A DNA stretch of 64,000 nt, from the NCBI GenBank assembly GCA_963377175.1, contig CAUJNA010003809.1, forward strand, positions 1-64,000, read 5' to 3'. Of this stretch, positions 22,279-36,400 are shown one piece after another; positions within the stretch are counted from its first letter, which is position 1; every line of letters starts with the position of its first letter. A model generated the notes under the pieces. It made no database searches and was not told where the DNA came from. It saw only the letters and a program-made list of their open reading frames with translations. A program made the position numbers and the translations under genes. The DNA is from Effrenium voratum. Its lineage: Eukaryota > Sar > Dinophyceae > Suessiales > Symbiodiniaceae.

Positions 22279-22635
22279 AGCTCATCTTGCGCAACCGTTG
22301 TTCTGAAGCAACCTTTGTTCTGACACAGCCCTTTGCAAGCGTCTAGCTACACAAATGGTGCATTTGTGATACTCACTACAACCAACACGAGAGACTTCCT
22401 TGCTTTGAACAATGCTGATAGAGGCGTGCTCTGCGTTGCAGGTATCGCTCAGCGCACATTTTTGCAACTCTGTCAGCCGCACGTGATGGAACATAAGCTA
22501 AAGACTCAAGCGATTCGATGTGCGGCATGCCTCGGCGGGCCAGCATCTGGTCAAGAGCTTCAAGCTGGGAGTTTGGTGCCGGGAAAGGAATAAGGGGGCC
22601 TCACATCCATGGAAATACAAAACTGAGGTACAGTT

Positions 22636-22962
22636 CTACATGTCATTAGCCACAATAAAGTACAAACATGCAAGCCACGGGCAAAATATGTGGCTTCCCT
22701 CCTGGACACACAAGTAGGGAATCCCCCGCTTGTCGTGGGAACACTTGGTGAGTCCCTCAACGTTCATCTCACATTGGCCATAGACTACTGGTTTGCTTGA
22801 TGGAGCCTCCCAAATGTATATCCAAGTATGTTCATGATTACACACCACGTGCCCCCACTGGCTCTGAAATGGCAACCAGCAAACCACCATCAGCTCTGAA
22901 TCAGGATTTGGTCTGATGCTGCAAGTGCGGCAAACCTGTGCGCCACTTTCTTCCAAGCTCAC
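22636..22962 (-). CDS. possible cysteine/histidine-rich exon
   Basis: A 108-codon open frame reads GAQVCRTCSIRPNPDSELMV and WGHVVCNHEHTWIYIWEAPS. The composition looks protein-like and could be metal-binding, but no spacing I recognise and no confirmed splice sites. Low confidence. Confidence 0.25.
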   Translation of the reverse strand: MSLEESGAQVCRTCSIRPNPDSELMVVCWLPFQSQWGHVVCNHEHTWIYIWEAPSSKPVVYGQCEMNVEGLTKCSHDKRGIPYLCVQEGSHIFCPWLACLYFIVANDM

Positions 22963-23182
22963 TGAACAAACGCGAAAACAATGTCAATCGCAAAGAAAAC
23001 GCTGTCAAGCCATCGATTGCTTCCGCTGTGACTAAGGCACAAGCCGGAGATAAGAACATGTTGGTCCCATGGCAAGATCTTGCAACTGACCGCCAAACTA
23101 TAACTACATCTGCTGATACCAGTCCGCCAACTTGAGTCGTGCCGCAAAGCCAAAAGCGTATGGAGAATCGAGTTGTGAAATG

Positions 23183-23283
23183 GCCATGGGCACCCCCAGT
23201 GAACATCCCCATCCCCACTAAAATAAACTAAAATGGGTGGTGCACCTACCCCAAAATGGTACCATTGGTTTTGACCCACAGCC
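23183..23283 (-). mobile_element. family A element, copy 3
   Basis: It carries gtgaacatccccatccccac and ggtggtgcacctaccccaaa, the reverse orientation of copy 1, ending TTTTGACCCACAGCC. The AAATG flanks are at 23,178-23,182 and 23,284-23,288. Confidence 0.8.
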
Positions 23284-23361
23284 AAATGTACATTATGATA
23301 CCCGGAAACTGCTCCGGCCCGCTTTGTTCCTTGCTCGCATGTGCTTTGAGAAGCTGGCGCG

Positions 23362-23440
23362 ATGTGTGTGTGTGTGTGCGTACATGCGTGCGCTCATGTG
23401 TGTGTGTGTGTGTGTGTGTCTGTGTGTCTGTGTCTGTGTT
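23362..23440 (+). repeat. TG microsatellite with CGTGCG interruptions
   Basis: A run of TG dinucleotides. A second TA-rich run lies at 23,745-23,788. Confidence 0.95.
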
Positions 23441-24248
23441 TTTCAGGTCCTGTCGCTAGATCTAAGGCACTCAAAACCCTCACACGTGCTGATCCTATGA
23501 CCACCGGTTCAAATACAAGGATCTCCCACGCGTATTGCTGTCAACAGGCACGGTGGCATGGTCAGCTCATGAGAGCAGCTTGGAGCGCGGCAGAAAAATA
23601 TGTCTGTCCCACTGTTCCACTTTCGCGCAGAGCGGAATCACACCTGCCAGCTCAGCGGGAAGACTCATGCATTTGCCAAACAGAAGAGAAGAGCTTGGAT
23701 TTGCATAACAAGAGGGATGCCAAGGTAATCTGGGAATATATGGGATATATATTGTATATATATATACATATACATATATATATATATGACACTTGCATGG
23801 ACAGCACAGCTCCGAGTTCGGAAAGTGAACAATTGCCAGCGGTGAACATGATCCTGACGACTGACGATGTGCGCAACATTAAAGCTTTTGACATGAAAAG
23901 CTAAACCATTCGAGCACATAGTGGCCCCAGCCAAGATTTCCACTTCGGCGTCAGCTCTGAGGAAGAAGCACACACACAAAGTGAAGGGATAGTAAATTGA
24001 AGTAGACACATATGTCGTATCCATTTTCGTTGCAAATGTTCCTGAATCCAACTTACCAATTCGACACTATTCCGAGTGAACGTGGGTAAGGATTTGTACC
24101 TTTGCTCCCCATGCTTTTCAGGATGAACTAGCAAATGGACTCATCAAACCTGAATAAAGAACGCGGCATCCAACCCTTGGTATTTCTTGGTATGGTAGGA
24201 AAATACTTTTTTTGCACCCCCTCACTGAAAATGAACAGACCAAAACAA
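23441..24248. other. spacer downstream of the dikinase gene
   Basis: A plus-strand open frame crosses the microsatellites to 23,904 but has no motif. Nothing else is supported. Confidence 0.4.
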
Positions 24249-24410
24249 CTAAAAACCTAAAACATGCCAACAACAGTGAAGTGGCTCTAATCGTATATCG
24301 CTCAAGTTGCTCACAGTTCTTTCAGACTTGGCACATACCACTCCCCCTGCCTGCGGTCTGCTCTGCACAATGAAAATCCTGTCCTGTGGATCCACACAGC
24401 CTTCAATGTC
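24249..24410 (-). CDS. GWD: GWD, last exon
   Basis: It encodes [20 protein letters not shown], matching the DIEGV...YVVQTRPQ end of plant GWD, followed by 33 extra residues to a TAG. The acceptor is CTCTCGCAG before GACATT. It joins SPQ of the previous exon in phase 0. Confidence 0.93.
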   Translation of the reverse strand, partial: DIEGCVDPQDRIFIVQSRPQAGGVVCAKSERTVSNLSDIRLEPLHCCWHVLGF

Positions 24411-27400
24411 CTGCGAGAGCAATTGCTTGTTTCAAACTGAAGCCCGCATGTAGACAATATTACTGGGCTGCCTGAAATTCCCTGCACAAGTTTAACTTTG
24501 AGTGCGTTGAATGGAAACTGCCACTCAACCCTAAAAACCGAACAAGCTAAGCAAACAGGTGTCAGGACGCTTATTCAGGGGTCATTGAATTTGCCCCTCA
24601 GAATTTGCAATCTACTGGTTACCGTTGACACTCCCACTTGAGGAGGTTCCAGAAAGGGGAAATGGCTTGGATACCCTGCTATTTGCTCTGTGCTTCTAGA
24701 CGGAAGTTCCCAAGCCCTGACCTACTTGCATCCATCTGAAATCCTGCTTCAAGCCTTGCACACTTCCTAGCTTCTCTCAGAATCTGCGAAAGAAAGACCA
24801 GAAACGCCCAATCAACTGCAATCCCTGCGTGGTTTTCCATGGAATGCCGTAGCTCGCACACTAACATAGCTGCAAATGGAACAAGAATCCAGTCTAACTT
24901 CGGATTGATTCAAAGGGCTAACAAGTCCCCCAAAATGAATCCCTGACAGAAGCGTGAACAAAGCCTGCTGAGTATGGTCCTCCAAATCAACCCGACGTTG
25001 ACACTACTTGTTGATCACTCATCACCGCGAAGCAAGTTTCATCAGCCCATCGGCCAGGCCACATTGTGCAATGAAATGACCCGTGAGCGTGTTGTGCCAA
25101 ACATCGTGCAACATCCTTCGCCTGCATCCATCAACAAGCGCGCCTAGGCTATGATTGATCAGAATCAATCGATATACACAATGCACCACTGCAAGGACCG
25201 CTGCACAAAAACAACACGCAAACAGGAACTGCAGAATAATACAAATATGGCAGGGAGATCCACTGTATCGCACAATAGAAAACAATATGACATATTGTGG
25301 CAAACAATCACTGTGCAGTACAGTTACTCGACGTAAACAAAGAACACTGGGTGGCTTACACAAGTCATATCTTCCATGTGAATCTGTGCACACACCTGCC
25401 AGAACACCCACACACACACAAAAAAAACAAAAAAAGCAAAGCAACAAGTTGCTCTTGTTTCAAGTTGGCTCTCTCTTTAGGATTAGTCTCCTTCCAAACA
25501 AATGCCCACACTCTGTTTGACAAACGGGAAGCATGGTACACCCACTTGCAGAGATCGCACTCGGAACCTGGCATCTCATCCTATGGCTTTGGGGCGGCTT
25601 GCGGCTTTGGACAAACGAACAAGCGGGGATAATTACTGAGGGAGCGGGTCGGGACATGGGGGGATTCCACCTTGGCGCCATTTCCCATATCAAAGTTAGT
25701 CAAGGTGCATCAGACGGGGGAATCCTCAACCGCATCCAACTGGTTCCCCCTGTATCCCTAGTTGGTTTCCCTTGCTCCGCGTCCGAGGCTTCCATCGGTC
25801 CTGCGGGGACCCAAAGGCCTTCTCCACGGCGCGGCCCGCCTCCGCCAGTTTGCTGAGCAGGGTCTGGCCTGCGCGCCGTGCGCGTTTCACGGGAAAAAGT
25901 TGGGCCCAAGGGAAGATGCGGGGAGGGAACGTCGTTTGGAAGCTACATCCCGGGAGCCAGGGGTAGCACTGGGAGTGAAACGGAAACCAAAGAAAAAAGG
26001 AATTGACGCGAGCGGCCATGGATTTGACATGTCAAGCCTGACTCAACTCGATTCCCCATTCCGCGGCGCACGGGATGCCAACCTTTTGCAGGGAACCAAG
26101 CGTCAATGAAGGTGCACCGACAGAAACACACCAACGACTTTGGAATGGAACCCCGTCTTAGAAACAGTGTCTGCCATTGTGGAGCAACCGATGGACGACC
26201 TTGAGATCAGCGAATGCCGTGCAACAGGGCAGCCGATGCCCGAACACAGCAACACACAGCATATACCCCTGCAATACACCAAGGACTTGTTCGCAAGAAC
26301 ACTTCAGGACGTTTGTTGTTGATGATGCCAAGGCTCCATGTGTTTTAGTTGGTGCTTTCTCATGTTTGAGACAGGTGTCTCTGCAGTTGTTTCTTTTTCA
26401 GGTTATGCAACGCGACGCGCTTGTTACGTAAGTGTGCAACGGGAAAGCAGAGCTTGACACTTCCGCATCGCAAGATTGAAAGTCGCAACTACTCAGCGCA
26501 AGCCAGGTGACGACAAACCAGGGGTCAGATTTGTAACAAGGTATGTAACGACGATATAACCAGGCATAGCTACCTTTTCCAACTTGTTGTGTGAATGGCG
26601 AGCGAGCGTCTCTGCGGGTATGTCCAACGAAAGCCTGCTCTGGCACCCATGGGAAATCACTGAGAGTCTGGTTTGCATCAGGGTTTGCAACGAGGGGCAT
26701 GCAGCCAGCCAGTTCATTGATGCGTGGTATGTAGCAGAGGTGTGTAACGAGGGGTACGTAAGGAGCCAGCGGGCCTTGGTACACAGGGTAAGTAACAGGG
26801 AATGTAACGAATGTCCGCCGCGGCTCTGTTACAATCCCCTCAAGATCCAAATGAGGAACAATTGTGTGCGGTCAAGTACATGTTGCTGAGAGGCTTGCAA
26901 TGTGCTCCAATAATCAAGCCTTTTGAGCCGAGTACACAAGCCCAATCACGCGGTGGCCTGTGCTCGACGCATCCAGTTACAAAGAGCACATGGCCCTGTC
27001 TCTCACAGCCTGCCGATGAGTTGGGACTTGTGCCGCCGCAGTCACCAGTACAGGTGTGTCCAAAAAATAAAACCGAGCCCAGTACGCGCTTGGCTCGCTG
27101 ATAGTTTCCGTGACGCACAAACCAAAAGAGGTCTCTGAAGCTTAGACGGGCCAAAGCACTGCTCTCGATGCCCACAGGTGAAACTCTCTGGGCGCCCTGC
27201 GAAAGCTATGGTCCTCAGCACGAGAGAGAAGCTACGGTCTGTATGCCCCTTCGGAATTGGGAACGGCTGGCACTAGGACCCCAGCCAAAAAAAAAAGCCT
27301 GGTGAGCGGAAAACAAAGGGGCACCCCAAAAAGGCCCAAAAAAACAAGGGGAACCAATTCTGGGGAAGTAAACACCACCATTTGGATGAGGCATGCTCAT

Positions 27401-30400
27401 TGCACAAGCTGCCACCTGTCAAATCTGTCCGCCGCTTGCACCCTAAGGCCGCATCTGTAAGTAGTCGTAGCCGGTGGAACCTCACCATGCAAGGAATGTC
27501 CGACCTGAGCGCAGTCAGAAAATCTCTATCTTGTCTTCAACATCTACAGTGCGGGCCAAGAGTCCGAGTGGCTCCCACTCATGGACATCAAAAAGCTACA
27601 GGCCCATGGCAACTACCAAATGCCTGCGGCACTCGGTTGCCACTGCTGCAAGCTGAGGCCCCGGCGTCGCACAGATCGATTCGAAGAGGCCGGCGCCAGC
27701 GAAGCCCTCCAAGTCCTCTCCGTTGCTGTCAGACCGGAAGATGAGACACTCCTGACGGCAACCAGGGCAGAGTGATGGGGAAACCGGCAGGTTTTAGGTA
27801 GCGGTGCACATTGAGCGGAACACAGCTGGTGTTTCAGTAAGTATGCAAAACAGGGATCGCTTCGATACACAAGCAGTGTTTATACCGCACAAGCCCAAAA
27901 CCGTACATATTTTTGCTGGTGCTGCCCCATCCAAAGCCCTCGAACAACTTGCTCTTCGCTAAGTTTGTGCTGGTGTGACCCCTCCAGTATAGTGACACAG
28001 TATGAGGAGTCGCACAAACCTCAAGCACTGAACGCACATATGAGCAGCCGCAAGCCAGTATCGCCTCTCTGCAGCTTTGAACCACAAGGCTTCAGCCTTC
28101 ACAAGCGCATTGGCCAACTCACTCTGCCAATGGAGCTGCCTCAGCTCTTGCTTCGCATTTCTACACATCCTTTCTGAGCAAGGCACCAACTAATCTAATG
28201 AACGAGGCGAAGGCGTTTTTGCACAATGATAATTATTCCATCAAAAACTACAGGTTGCTCTACATCCCTCGCGACCCCTACAAGCACTGGTAATTGTGTG
28301 ATGGAACAAGAAGGCAAATCCTGTCTTTAAACAAACCATGCTTCAAATATTCAGTTCCCGTAAATAGCATAGGGGAAATTAGCGAGTCCCCCATATCCCT
28401 GCCAAACCCAATACTGATTGCTACTTCCGAACTCGGAGCCTCTCCCAATTTGAAGTTACTCGCATGCGTTGACGCGCCTGTGTCCGCAGCAACGTGCTTT
28501 TGCTCAGGAAGGAGGTCACCACTGGCGTTTCGCCCTTCCTGCGCAACATAGCAATGCACACCCAGAGCCCTTGCAAAGATCCAAGGAAAGCTCGTAGTAG
28601 CCATACCAGCTACAACCGGGTATTTAGCAAAGAGTGCTAAACAAATGGCCCGCACAAATGACAAACTTGCTGGAAAAAGATACGTGGTTGCCAACGCAGT
28701 ACGACCGCAAGTCCAACTGATTGCCTACCAGGCAGGGTGGTTCCCTTGAACGGGTATACTCCACCACGACACCACCCACCTTTTTGTCCAGCCATTATGA
28801 TTGTGGTCCGTGTCAGCCATTATGATTTGTCCAGCCATTTTTGTCCAGCCATTAGGGGACAAACTTATCTCTGGTCGGGGGGGGCGTGGCGGCCAAGAAT
28901 GATGATGGTCGAGCAGCGCTAAGCGAGAATTCAGAGGAGATCAGCCATGACGATGGAATAAAATAGCTTCTGTTTCAACACGGGATACTGTTCTGCAAGT
29001 TACACAGACATTCCATCATGTGGGTGTGGGTCAAAATTAAACCACCAGGAATTGGACCGCGGGTTAAATCGTCCATGTTTCCATTTACTGAGGCAACCCA
29101 TTTTGGGGCTACCCTATTTTTGACAACCACAGGACAGCCATGTCCAATAATTTGGATCCCAAAGTAAAAAACCTACGACACGTGAGCGAGCTCGTTTTAC
29201 CCCAGGATAGTCAGGACTCCGCAAGGCTGTACACGGGCAAAAAGGCCAGCTGTTTCGCAGCCTGGTGTGGCTGTGGCTCAAAAAACCGGTACCAAAACGG
29301 AACCCTGGTAAGTGGAAACATGGAACAAAACCTGTGGTTTGCCCCTCCTTTTGAGCCACACCCATGTTTTTTTTGTGTTTTTGTGTTTTTCGGTCAAGGC
29401 TGTCTCAGCAATGACCAGGAACCGCCGTCAGACGGATTTCTAATTCCTGAAACAATTACAGGTCCAAGTCATCAGCCGTGAAACAGCCCAATGGGCAGGA
29501 GACTGGCACAATTAGCCCGCTCGGCAACTGGGGGTTTACGCAACACAACACAGAAGCAAACACCTGGATCTGCAACGCGTGCGCGCACATGCGCCGTCCC
29601 ACTACAAGGCATTCGGTAACACAAATGCACAACACGCGCAATGGCAAGCATCTCAATCGCAAGTCGACCCGCCGCTGCAGGCTCCCTGCATTGCGGTGCA
29701 GATTCGCTTCTTGGCGTCCAGCAGGCTTTGAGCATAGCTTGCGGAGCACTTGCTGAACATGTCTCCACTGGGGCCGTGCATGCAATGAATCTTGATGGTA
29801 TCAAGCAATTTCTTCATTGCGTCTTCCATGACTTCCTTGTGAGCTGAGAGCGTCTCGCAACGCCCGGACTTGATGAAGCAGTGGAAGTCCGGCTTGCCCC
29901 CGACGGTGTTCTGATCGAAGACGGTCATGTGATAGCGTGCCGGGACCTTCCAGAGTTCGCATCGGCTCTCGGAGGTGCGGAACTCCGCGGCGCGGCACTC
30001 TGCTCCCATCTTCTCACATCGATCCTTGCAATCCTCCATGGTCGTGGACACCACCTCTGCTTCCTTTGGCACCACTTGCTGGTCACTGGGGCTCTGCCGA
30101 CACACGGTTCCAAGACCAAGAGATAGGAGATGCTCCGACTCCGCATCTAGTTGCACAGCTTTGCCAAGTGAGCCTGTGATCGTGGTGCCGTTCTGGTAGG
30201 CGAAGAGTCCGACACCAATGACGATGCCGATGATTGCTGCGATTGCTGCGATGGCTTTGGTACTTCGCGCTTTCGCGGGCAACTCCTCCTTCTCGATCAT
30301 TGGGCTTTCAACACTCCCCTCCTCCGCCATTGCAAAGGCCTCAGGATCCTCGTGCTGCCTTTTGCAGCCGGGTGTATTCAGTGCTTAAGCTCGGAATTTG

Positions 30401-33400
30401 CAAACCCCCTCCCCATTTCTCAGGGCTTGTTGATTGCCAATATACCAATGTGTTGCCAGCTTCTTCAAACCCTTTGTGCAGATTGCCTTTGGGTCGGTGC
30501 GCTTTGCAGCTGCGGACAGGCGCTTGCAGCTGAAGTGCTGGCGCTTCCGATTCCAAAGCCAACAGATTTGGGGGTTGATCAAAGGGTCCTTTACATCAGA
30601 TGACCATTGGTTGGACAACCACTAAAATGATATTTCAATTAAATCAGTAACGTTACCCTTGGTCAAAACTGGGGGCCTTTAACGGGATATTGGTCTCAAG
30701 CCCCATTTTGAAGACTCAACCCTTCGGCTTAATGATCGAGTACCGCCGCGCCTTGCTCGAAAGCTCAGGGCGCGCCCCGGGTAGTTGCCTACCTCGCGAA
30801 AAGATGAAATCCGCACGCCGACCGCAGGGACTAGCCGACCGAGATATGACACGTTCACAGAGTCACAATCAAAACCCGGCATCAAAATGGTCTACCCGGA
30901 ATCATGCAAAGAACTAACTACCAAGGCCGCGCCCATTCATGGCTTGGATTGTCCCTTACTATCCTTCAATACCCGGGTTTTCATTGTGACTCATATGATT
31001 TGATAAGGGCGAACAGCGATCAAAATGGTCAAAAGCTGCCGAAGTGAGGTGGGCAATTGAAAAATACTCAAGAGCTATTACGTGGGAACAGGACGATGTC
31101 GTCTGATAAGGTTGAGAAAGTATGTCAAGTGACAATCATGTGCATGTATGCAAACGCTGCTAATAATGCGAATAATATGTGTACTCGTGTGTGTACCAGT
31201 GTGTGTGTGTGTGTGTGTGCCCGTGCGTGTGGACAGTGTTTAAACGGCTGCAGGCGTGACAACTATTGACATCCTGAAGCGGCGGCTTCAACAAGCAACC
31301 CAGCACCTGAAGTCTGAATGCTGCATGAGTCCGATCCATGTGCAAATATAACCGCAGCTGCCCAGGACTGTAGAAATCGCTCAGGGAGCCCATCCGAAAG
31401 TGTGAGTCGGTTTTTGAGCTACCATCTGAGAGATGGTTTTCAGTGGCAGCTGACCTACGTGGGACCAAGCAAACTGACAGTGTGGACCGTAGGTATTAGC
31501 TATGACGTCGTTTGTACCGCATCAGTGTAACTGAGCGGATTCACAGCGCGCAGCTTGTTTACAGTTGCCTGCAAGTTCTGTCTGATAGTAAATGTTTGGC
31601 AAAGTCCCATTCAAGCTACCGGGTGATTCATCTCATCTCTAGGTGTTGACTCAAAACCTTCAAAAATCCGAGTGAGCGACATCCAGCGCCGAGCCCAGCC
31701 AAGGGCCAGGCCAAGGTTTCACCTCTACCTGGCACCACCTGCGTGAGACTGGAAGCTGACCAATGCTCAGGCAATGCTCACAGGAGCTGACCAATGCTCA
31801 CGGCAATGGGCTGTGGGCCACCAAACAAATTTCCACCGGACGCTGGAAGAGGGACCTTGGAAACTGGTGCTTGAGAAACACTGCTTGACAAGAATTGGCC
31901 CAGTGCCAGGGTCAACTGTCGTAGTTTGGGCTTATGGACGAACATGCAGGCAGCCTGCAAGCGACAAGAAGAACCTCCAGGTGCCAATTGGAGCATCAAT
32001 GAAAACTATAAATTATAAACAATAAACACATACACATCGTCAATGACCCCATGTTCAATGACCCCATGTTCCCGCTGGCAAACGTCGATTTTAAACGAAC
32101 CATTGCGATTGAGCATTGAGGTTGTTCAGCCTTTCTTCTCAAGGAAAACAACGATCGCTTTTCAACTGCAAGTTGTTCCTTTCGCGGTACGTGTTGAACT
32201 CTCCAAGCAATGACGTCCTCTGCCACAGGGCAGAACGCCACAAGTAAAATTCCTCCATCTCCGCCAGCCGTATTTGATTGTGGCGTATCAGGTTCGGCTG
32301 AATCCTTGCGGCCCTGCCTCGCCGTAGACTTCATTGGGATCATTGGTGAAGGGGTTCCTTGGCTCCAGTCTTACACCCGCAAGGGACCCCAAACAGTGCG
32401 AAGAGGAATAGGGAGGAGCTGCGTATATAAAGAGGATCTATGAATCTATTTAATATAGAAGGTCCTGTCCCAGATCTTTCTGAATATACGTAAGAAGGTA
32501 CTCATAAGGCCATACCTGAGATCTCCTTGCAGAATCTCTAACAAGGATCAGCACAAGCTCTCTTGGCGGGATCTCGACATCCAGTCCTACAAGATCGGTC
32601 TGCAAACGCTCTACAAGGCCCATGGTAGGTCCTGCGCAAAACCTCTTAATTACTGGAAGCGCATGCCAACAACTCTTGAAGAGCATCTAGAAAGAAGGTC
32701 CTGTGCAAGATCTCTGCTGAGGGCATCTGTATAAGGTACGCGTACGCTTCTGCGCAACATCTCCAAGCAGAACCTCAACAGGGAGCAGTGTGCAAGATCT
32801 GGCGGCGAGAGCTCTAGCCAAGGTCCACAGCAGGTCCTTGTGCTAGATATGTTGCTGCAAGATCAACTTCGATCCAATGCAGCCAAACTCCATAGAGGTG
32901 TTGCTTGAGATGATGGAAATGACGCAAAGGGTTCACTTGAGGTCAGGAATTCACATCATAGCGAGAGCGGTCCGATGCGCTCGGGGTTTACGCTGCGCCG
33001 CACTAAAAGCGTTCCAACGCGCCCAAAGTATGCAGAGGGCTCGCGATCGATGTGACAAATCTGCACCACATCACAGCGAGAGCGATCCGACACAGCCAAA
33101 GTCCGCAGAGTGTTCGCTTTCGATGGTAGAAGTTCGCACCGCGCCTCAGCATAAACACTTCAACGCACACCAAAAGTCTGCAAAGCGCGCCCATCCACGG
33201 CTTGCGGAAATCGCCCGGCACCACAGCAAGAGCGCACCCTCGAAATGCACTTGCGTTAATTTGGAAACAACTCTTGCACGAGTTGGCTCACACGAAACGA
33301 TGACGGGCACCATGCGAAACTTCAATCTACCCATGCCTTACTCTTTCCATCAACAAACCAATTAGTGCAAACTCGGTGCAGACCCATGGAGAACCTCATT

Positions 33401-36400
33401 TTGAAAGACCTGAATATCCTGTTCAAAAATCTATATCAGCTTCGTAAGTCGAACAATGCAATGATGCCATGACATGCCACGCCTTCTGGAACACACATAC
33501 TGTTAGCGTCCGCTCACAGCCAACGCTGAAGGAGAGTGAGCAGGCAGCCTTGTGTAAGTGCTTGCTGAGCATTATCATGATCGAAGCTATATGCAATGGT
33601 TGCACAACTAGCGTGGGGGAATTCCCATAAGTCTAGCATTGATGACTTTCTATGGTTCTTCCCCACCGGAGTCAGCCACAAGAAAGGTTCCCCTGACTGA
33701 TTCTTCGGGAACAAGGGTCTACCAGTTGTGGCCGAGGCTCTTGGTATGCAGCACAAAGGCGTACTTTGCTGGCAGGAGCTCCTGATGTGCTACGGTCTAA
33801 CACTAGAACCTGCGCTTAGTATTGCAAGTAGGGAACCGAGGAAACCCTGCCAATTCCAGTGGTTTGCAGCTGGTGTACTTGCAATATTTAGGGCATCTAC
33901 CTTGTCGGTGAGTCCTATTAGGCCCCCCTTGCGTTGCAAGCCTGTCGTTGCCCTTCAAGGAGACATGACCGTACCCGTCCAAACAGCGGCCAGGGACGAA
34001 AGGAAGCACGCCAACCATCTTGGAAGGTCCAAGATCAAACAAGCAGCTGAACAAAGAGATTCGTCTAGCTCAGGATACAGAGCTAGGTGCCCATGCACAT
34101 AAGTCGTGCCAAGTCCTGCTCCGCCAAGGAACTGCTGTGAGGCATCATGTGTTCCACCTTCCAGTACTGCATGCGATCCGAATCCTGCGCCTCTTGAAGC
34201 AAACCGCAGATTGGTTTAACCATAGCACGCCGAAGAATTGCCAATACGAAAGCGAGCCAAACGAACCATTCCTGCACGAGCACGGCCATGTTGAGGTCGT
34301 AGAAGCTCCGACCTGCCTGAACAGTGCGCGCCAGCAATGCGGTGTAGCTTCCCAACACGTACACACACGCATGATGGGGGAAGCAGCGAATGTAATCCGC
34401 CTGGCCATGTCTTGGGCAAATCTTTATCATGCATGCCCGCAAAGCTGTGTGCAAACTGCTTTGACTGGAACAAGTCCTGCCCTGAGGGCCTAATAACATC
34501 GCCCATGTGGAGCGTATCATCAGTAACATGTTCAGTTGGGATGTTTAGCAGAACACTTGGCGATATTGACACATGTCCTTGCTGCAAATGCGTGCTCACG
34601 GGCCTCAAGTCAAATATCTACCTTGCCTTCTGCAAATGAACCGTCAACATATGATGCTCCCGTCATAGGGCAATTGTGCCCCCTGGCGTGGGAGATTCAG
34701 AGCTCCCCAATGCCTCCACATTAGACCCTCCCGACATGGTGGGTTTCCTGTTGGCGTCCTTTAAAACCATGAATTAAACCATGAAAAAAAAGCGGAAAAG
34801 CCGGGTTGAATGGGACCGGTTTTAGATTAGACCCTGTTTTAAAATCATTCTCGACCTCTTTAAACCTCAAACCGACCAGCCACCCGTTGAGAGCTCGTCC
34901 CACAGCCCTGAATTGACCATCGCCTTGGCCAAAGACACCCAGGGCCGCAAGCCAAAGAGAGAGGCCCACACCTCGCGGAGAGATAGTCTGAGTCGAGATA
35001 GTCTGAGTCGACATTGGCATTTGGAGTTGGACCCCCGTCAAACAAAAAAGAACAACAAACAACATCAAAAACGGCAAAGCACAACAAGGTGGTTCCCTTT
35101 TTGTTGATTCCTTTGTTCTGTTTAATGGTGAACAGGGCAACCATTGCGTGATGTTGCGTAAAATTACGGGAAGATTGCAGGGGTCTTCAGGTTACCTTCA
35201 GGTTGGAAAGAACATATGTCATCCCCCCCCGGACATGCCCATCCATGGCAGGCTCCAAAACGTCCTGCGTGGCCATGTGAGACCTTCCCCAGCGAAAAGT
35301 CCAGCGAAGGTTAAAAGAGTCGCGAGTTGGTGGGAACCCCAGCTGAAAACCGACTCCTTTGCACACTTTCAACATCGCACGTATGCTGACTGGCCAGGAG
35401 GTTGCGCAGGATGAGACATAGTTGGATGCCGAGCTTGGTGTGGGGAGCGCAAGTTGAAGAAGGCACAAAACGGCCTTTGTCCTTCAGCCATGTCGCCAAG
35501 ATCAAAGAAGGCACACAGGTAGGAAGCATCGCGCAACTAGAGAAGCAACAGGGAAACACGGTCAAATGTCTGCGCTACAATCGGAAGTCTGGACGCGCGT
35601 CCAGAGGATTTGGCGGGTTCCCCCAGATAAGCGTGCCTTCTCAAGGGTTGGCATGTCTGTTGCTCAGCCTTGGCTCTGGCTAGATATTTTTAGGCATCAC
35701 CAGTTCAGAGGCATCACCAGCATCAGAGGCAGCACCAGCATCAGCTGCAGCACAGGCATGACCAGCAGCCATGGATGCGGATTTGCGCGTCGCACATCGC
35801 CAAACAACACAGACTCGGATTTGTGTCCGGGCCTTCTCCGGATTTTGCGGGCCTTCTCCGGGCTTTGCGGGCCTTCTCCGGGTTTGCGTGCTCCCCCAAC
35901 CTCTGCGTGCTCGCTCCATGTTTATTTTATTTTTCTAAAAAAAAGAAGAAGTTGAGAAGGCACTGCCACTTAGGAAAAGCCTATGGCCAAACATGAGGTA
36001 CCTACAGCAAAAACGCCCATCGGCTTTTCCCCGGGGTATCGTGCCTCTTTCTTTTTTGGCGGTTCCCCCCCAGCCGGTTCTGCGTCGGCCTGATCGGGTC
36101 CCCTCCTAGCTGGTTTTTGACCACAGGGAAAACAACAGGGTTCCATTTCCAGTCCCAGGGGCCCAAATTGCTTGCGAAATAGCGCCGAAAGAGTACTCAG
36201 TGCGTTGAACCTTCGTGTGAGGGGGGGCAGCTGGGAAAGCAATCATCAAGTAAATTCATGTCTGGGTATAGCGCCCTTTAGAACGGTTCCAAGCATTGAG
36301 CAGGCATGGTCCCCTGGAGAAGCCTCGTGGATGGGGGTCCAGACCCTCGATACAACGTTCCACAACGAAGGTGCAAAGAAAAACCATCAATCACCCATCT

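Larger units (their letters stand above)
27754..29652. other. GWD intron sequence
   Basis: One GWD segment (the GYPSKPxGL region) is expected between 27.75 and 30.76 kb and was not found. The 138-codon minus-strand frame at 28,278-28,694 shows no motif. Two family C elements lie here. Confidence 0.4.
31739..33738. other. GWD intron with two tandem arrays
   Basis: A short exon for the (S)GDxxExYxE segment is expected here and was not found. Two repeat arrays are listed separately. Confidence 0.4.

Noticed and set aside
30331..30420. Relict spliced leader upstream of the nested gene
   Set aside because: No match to the conserved dinoflagellate leader end (TTTTGGCTCAAG) was found.
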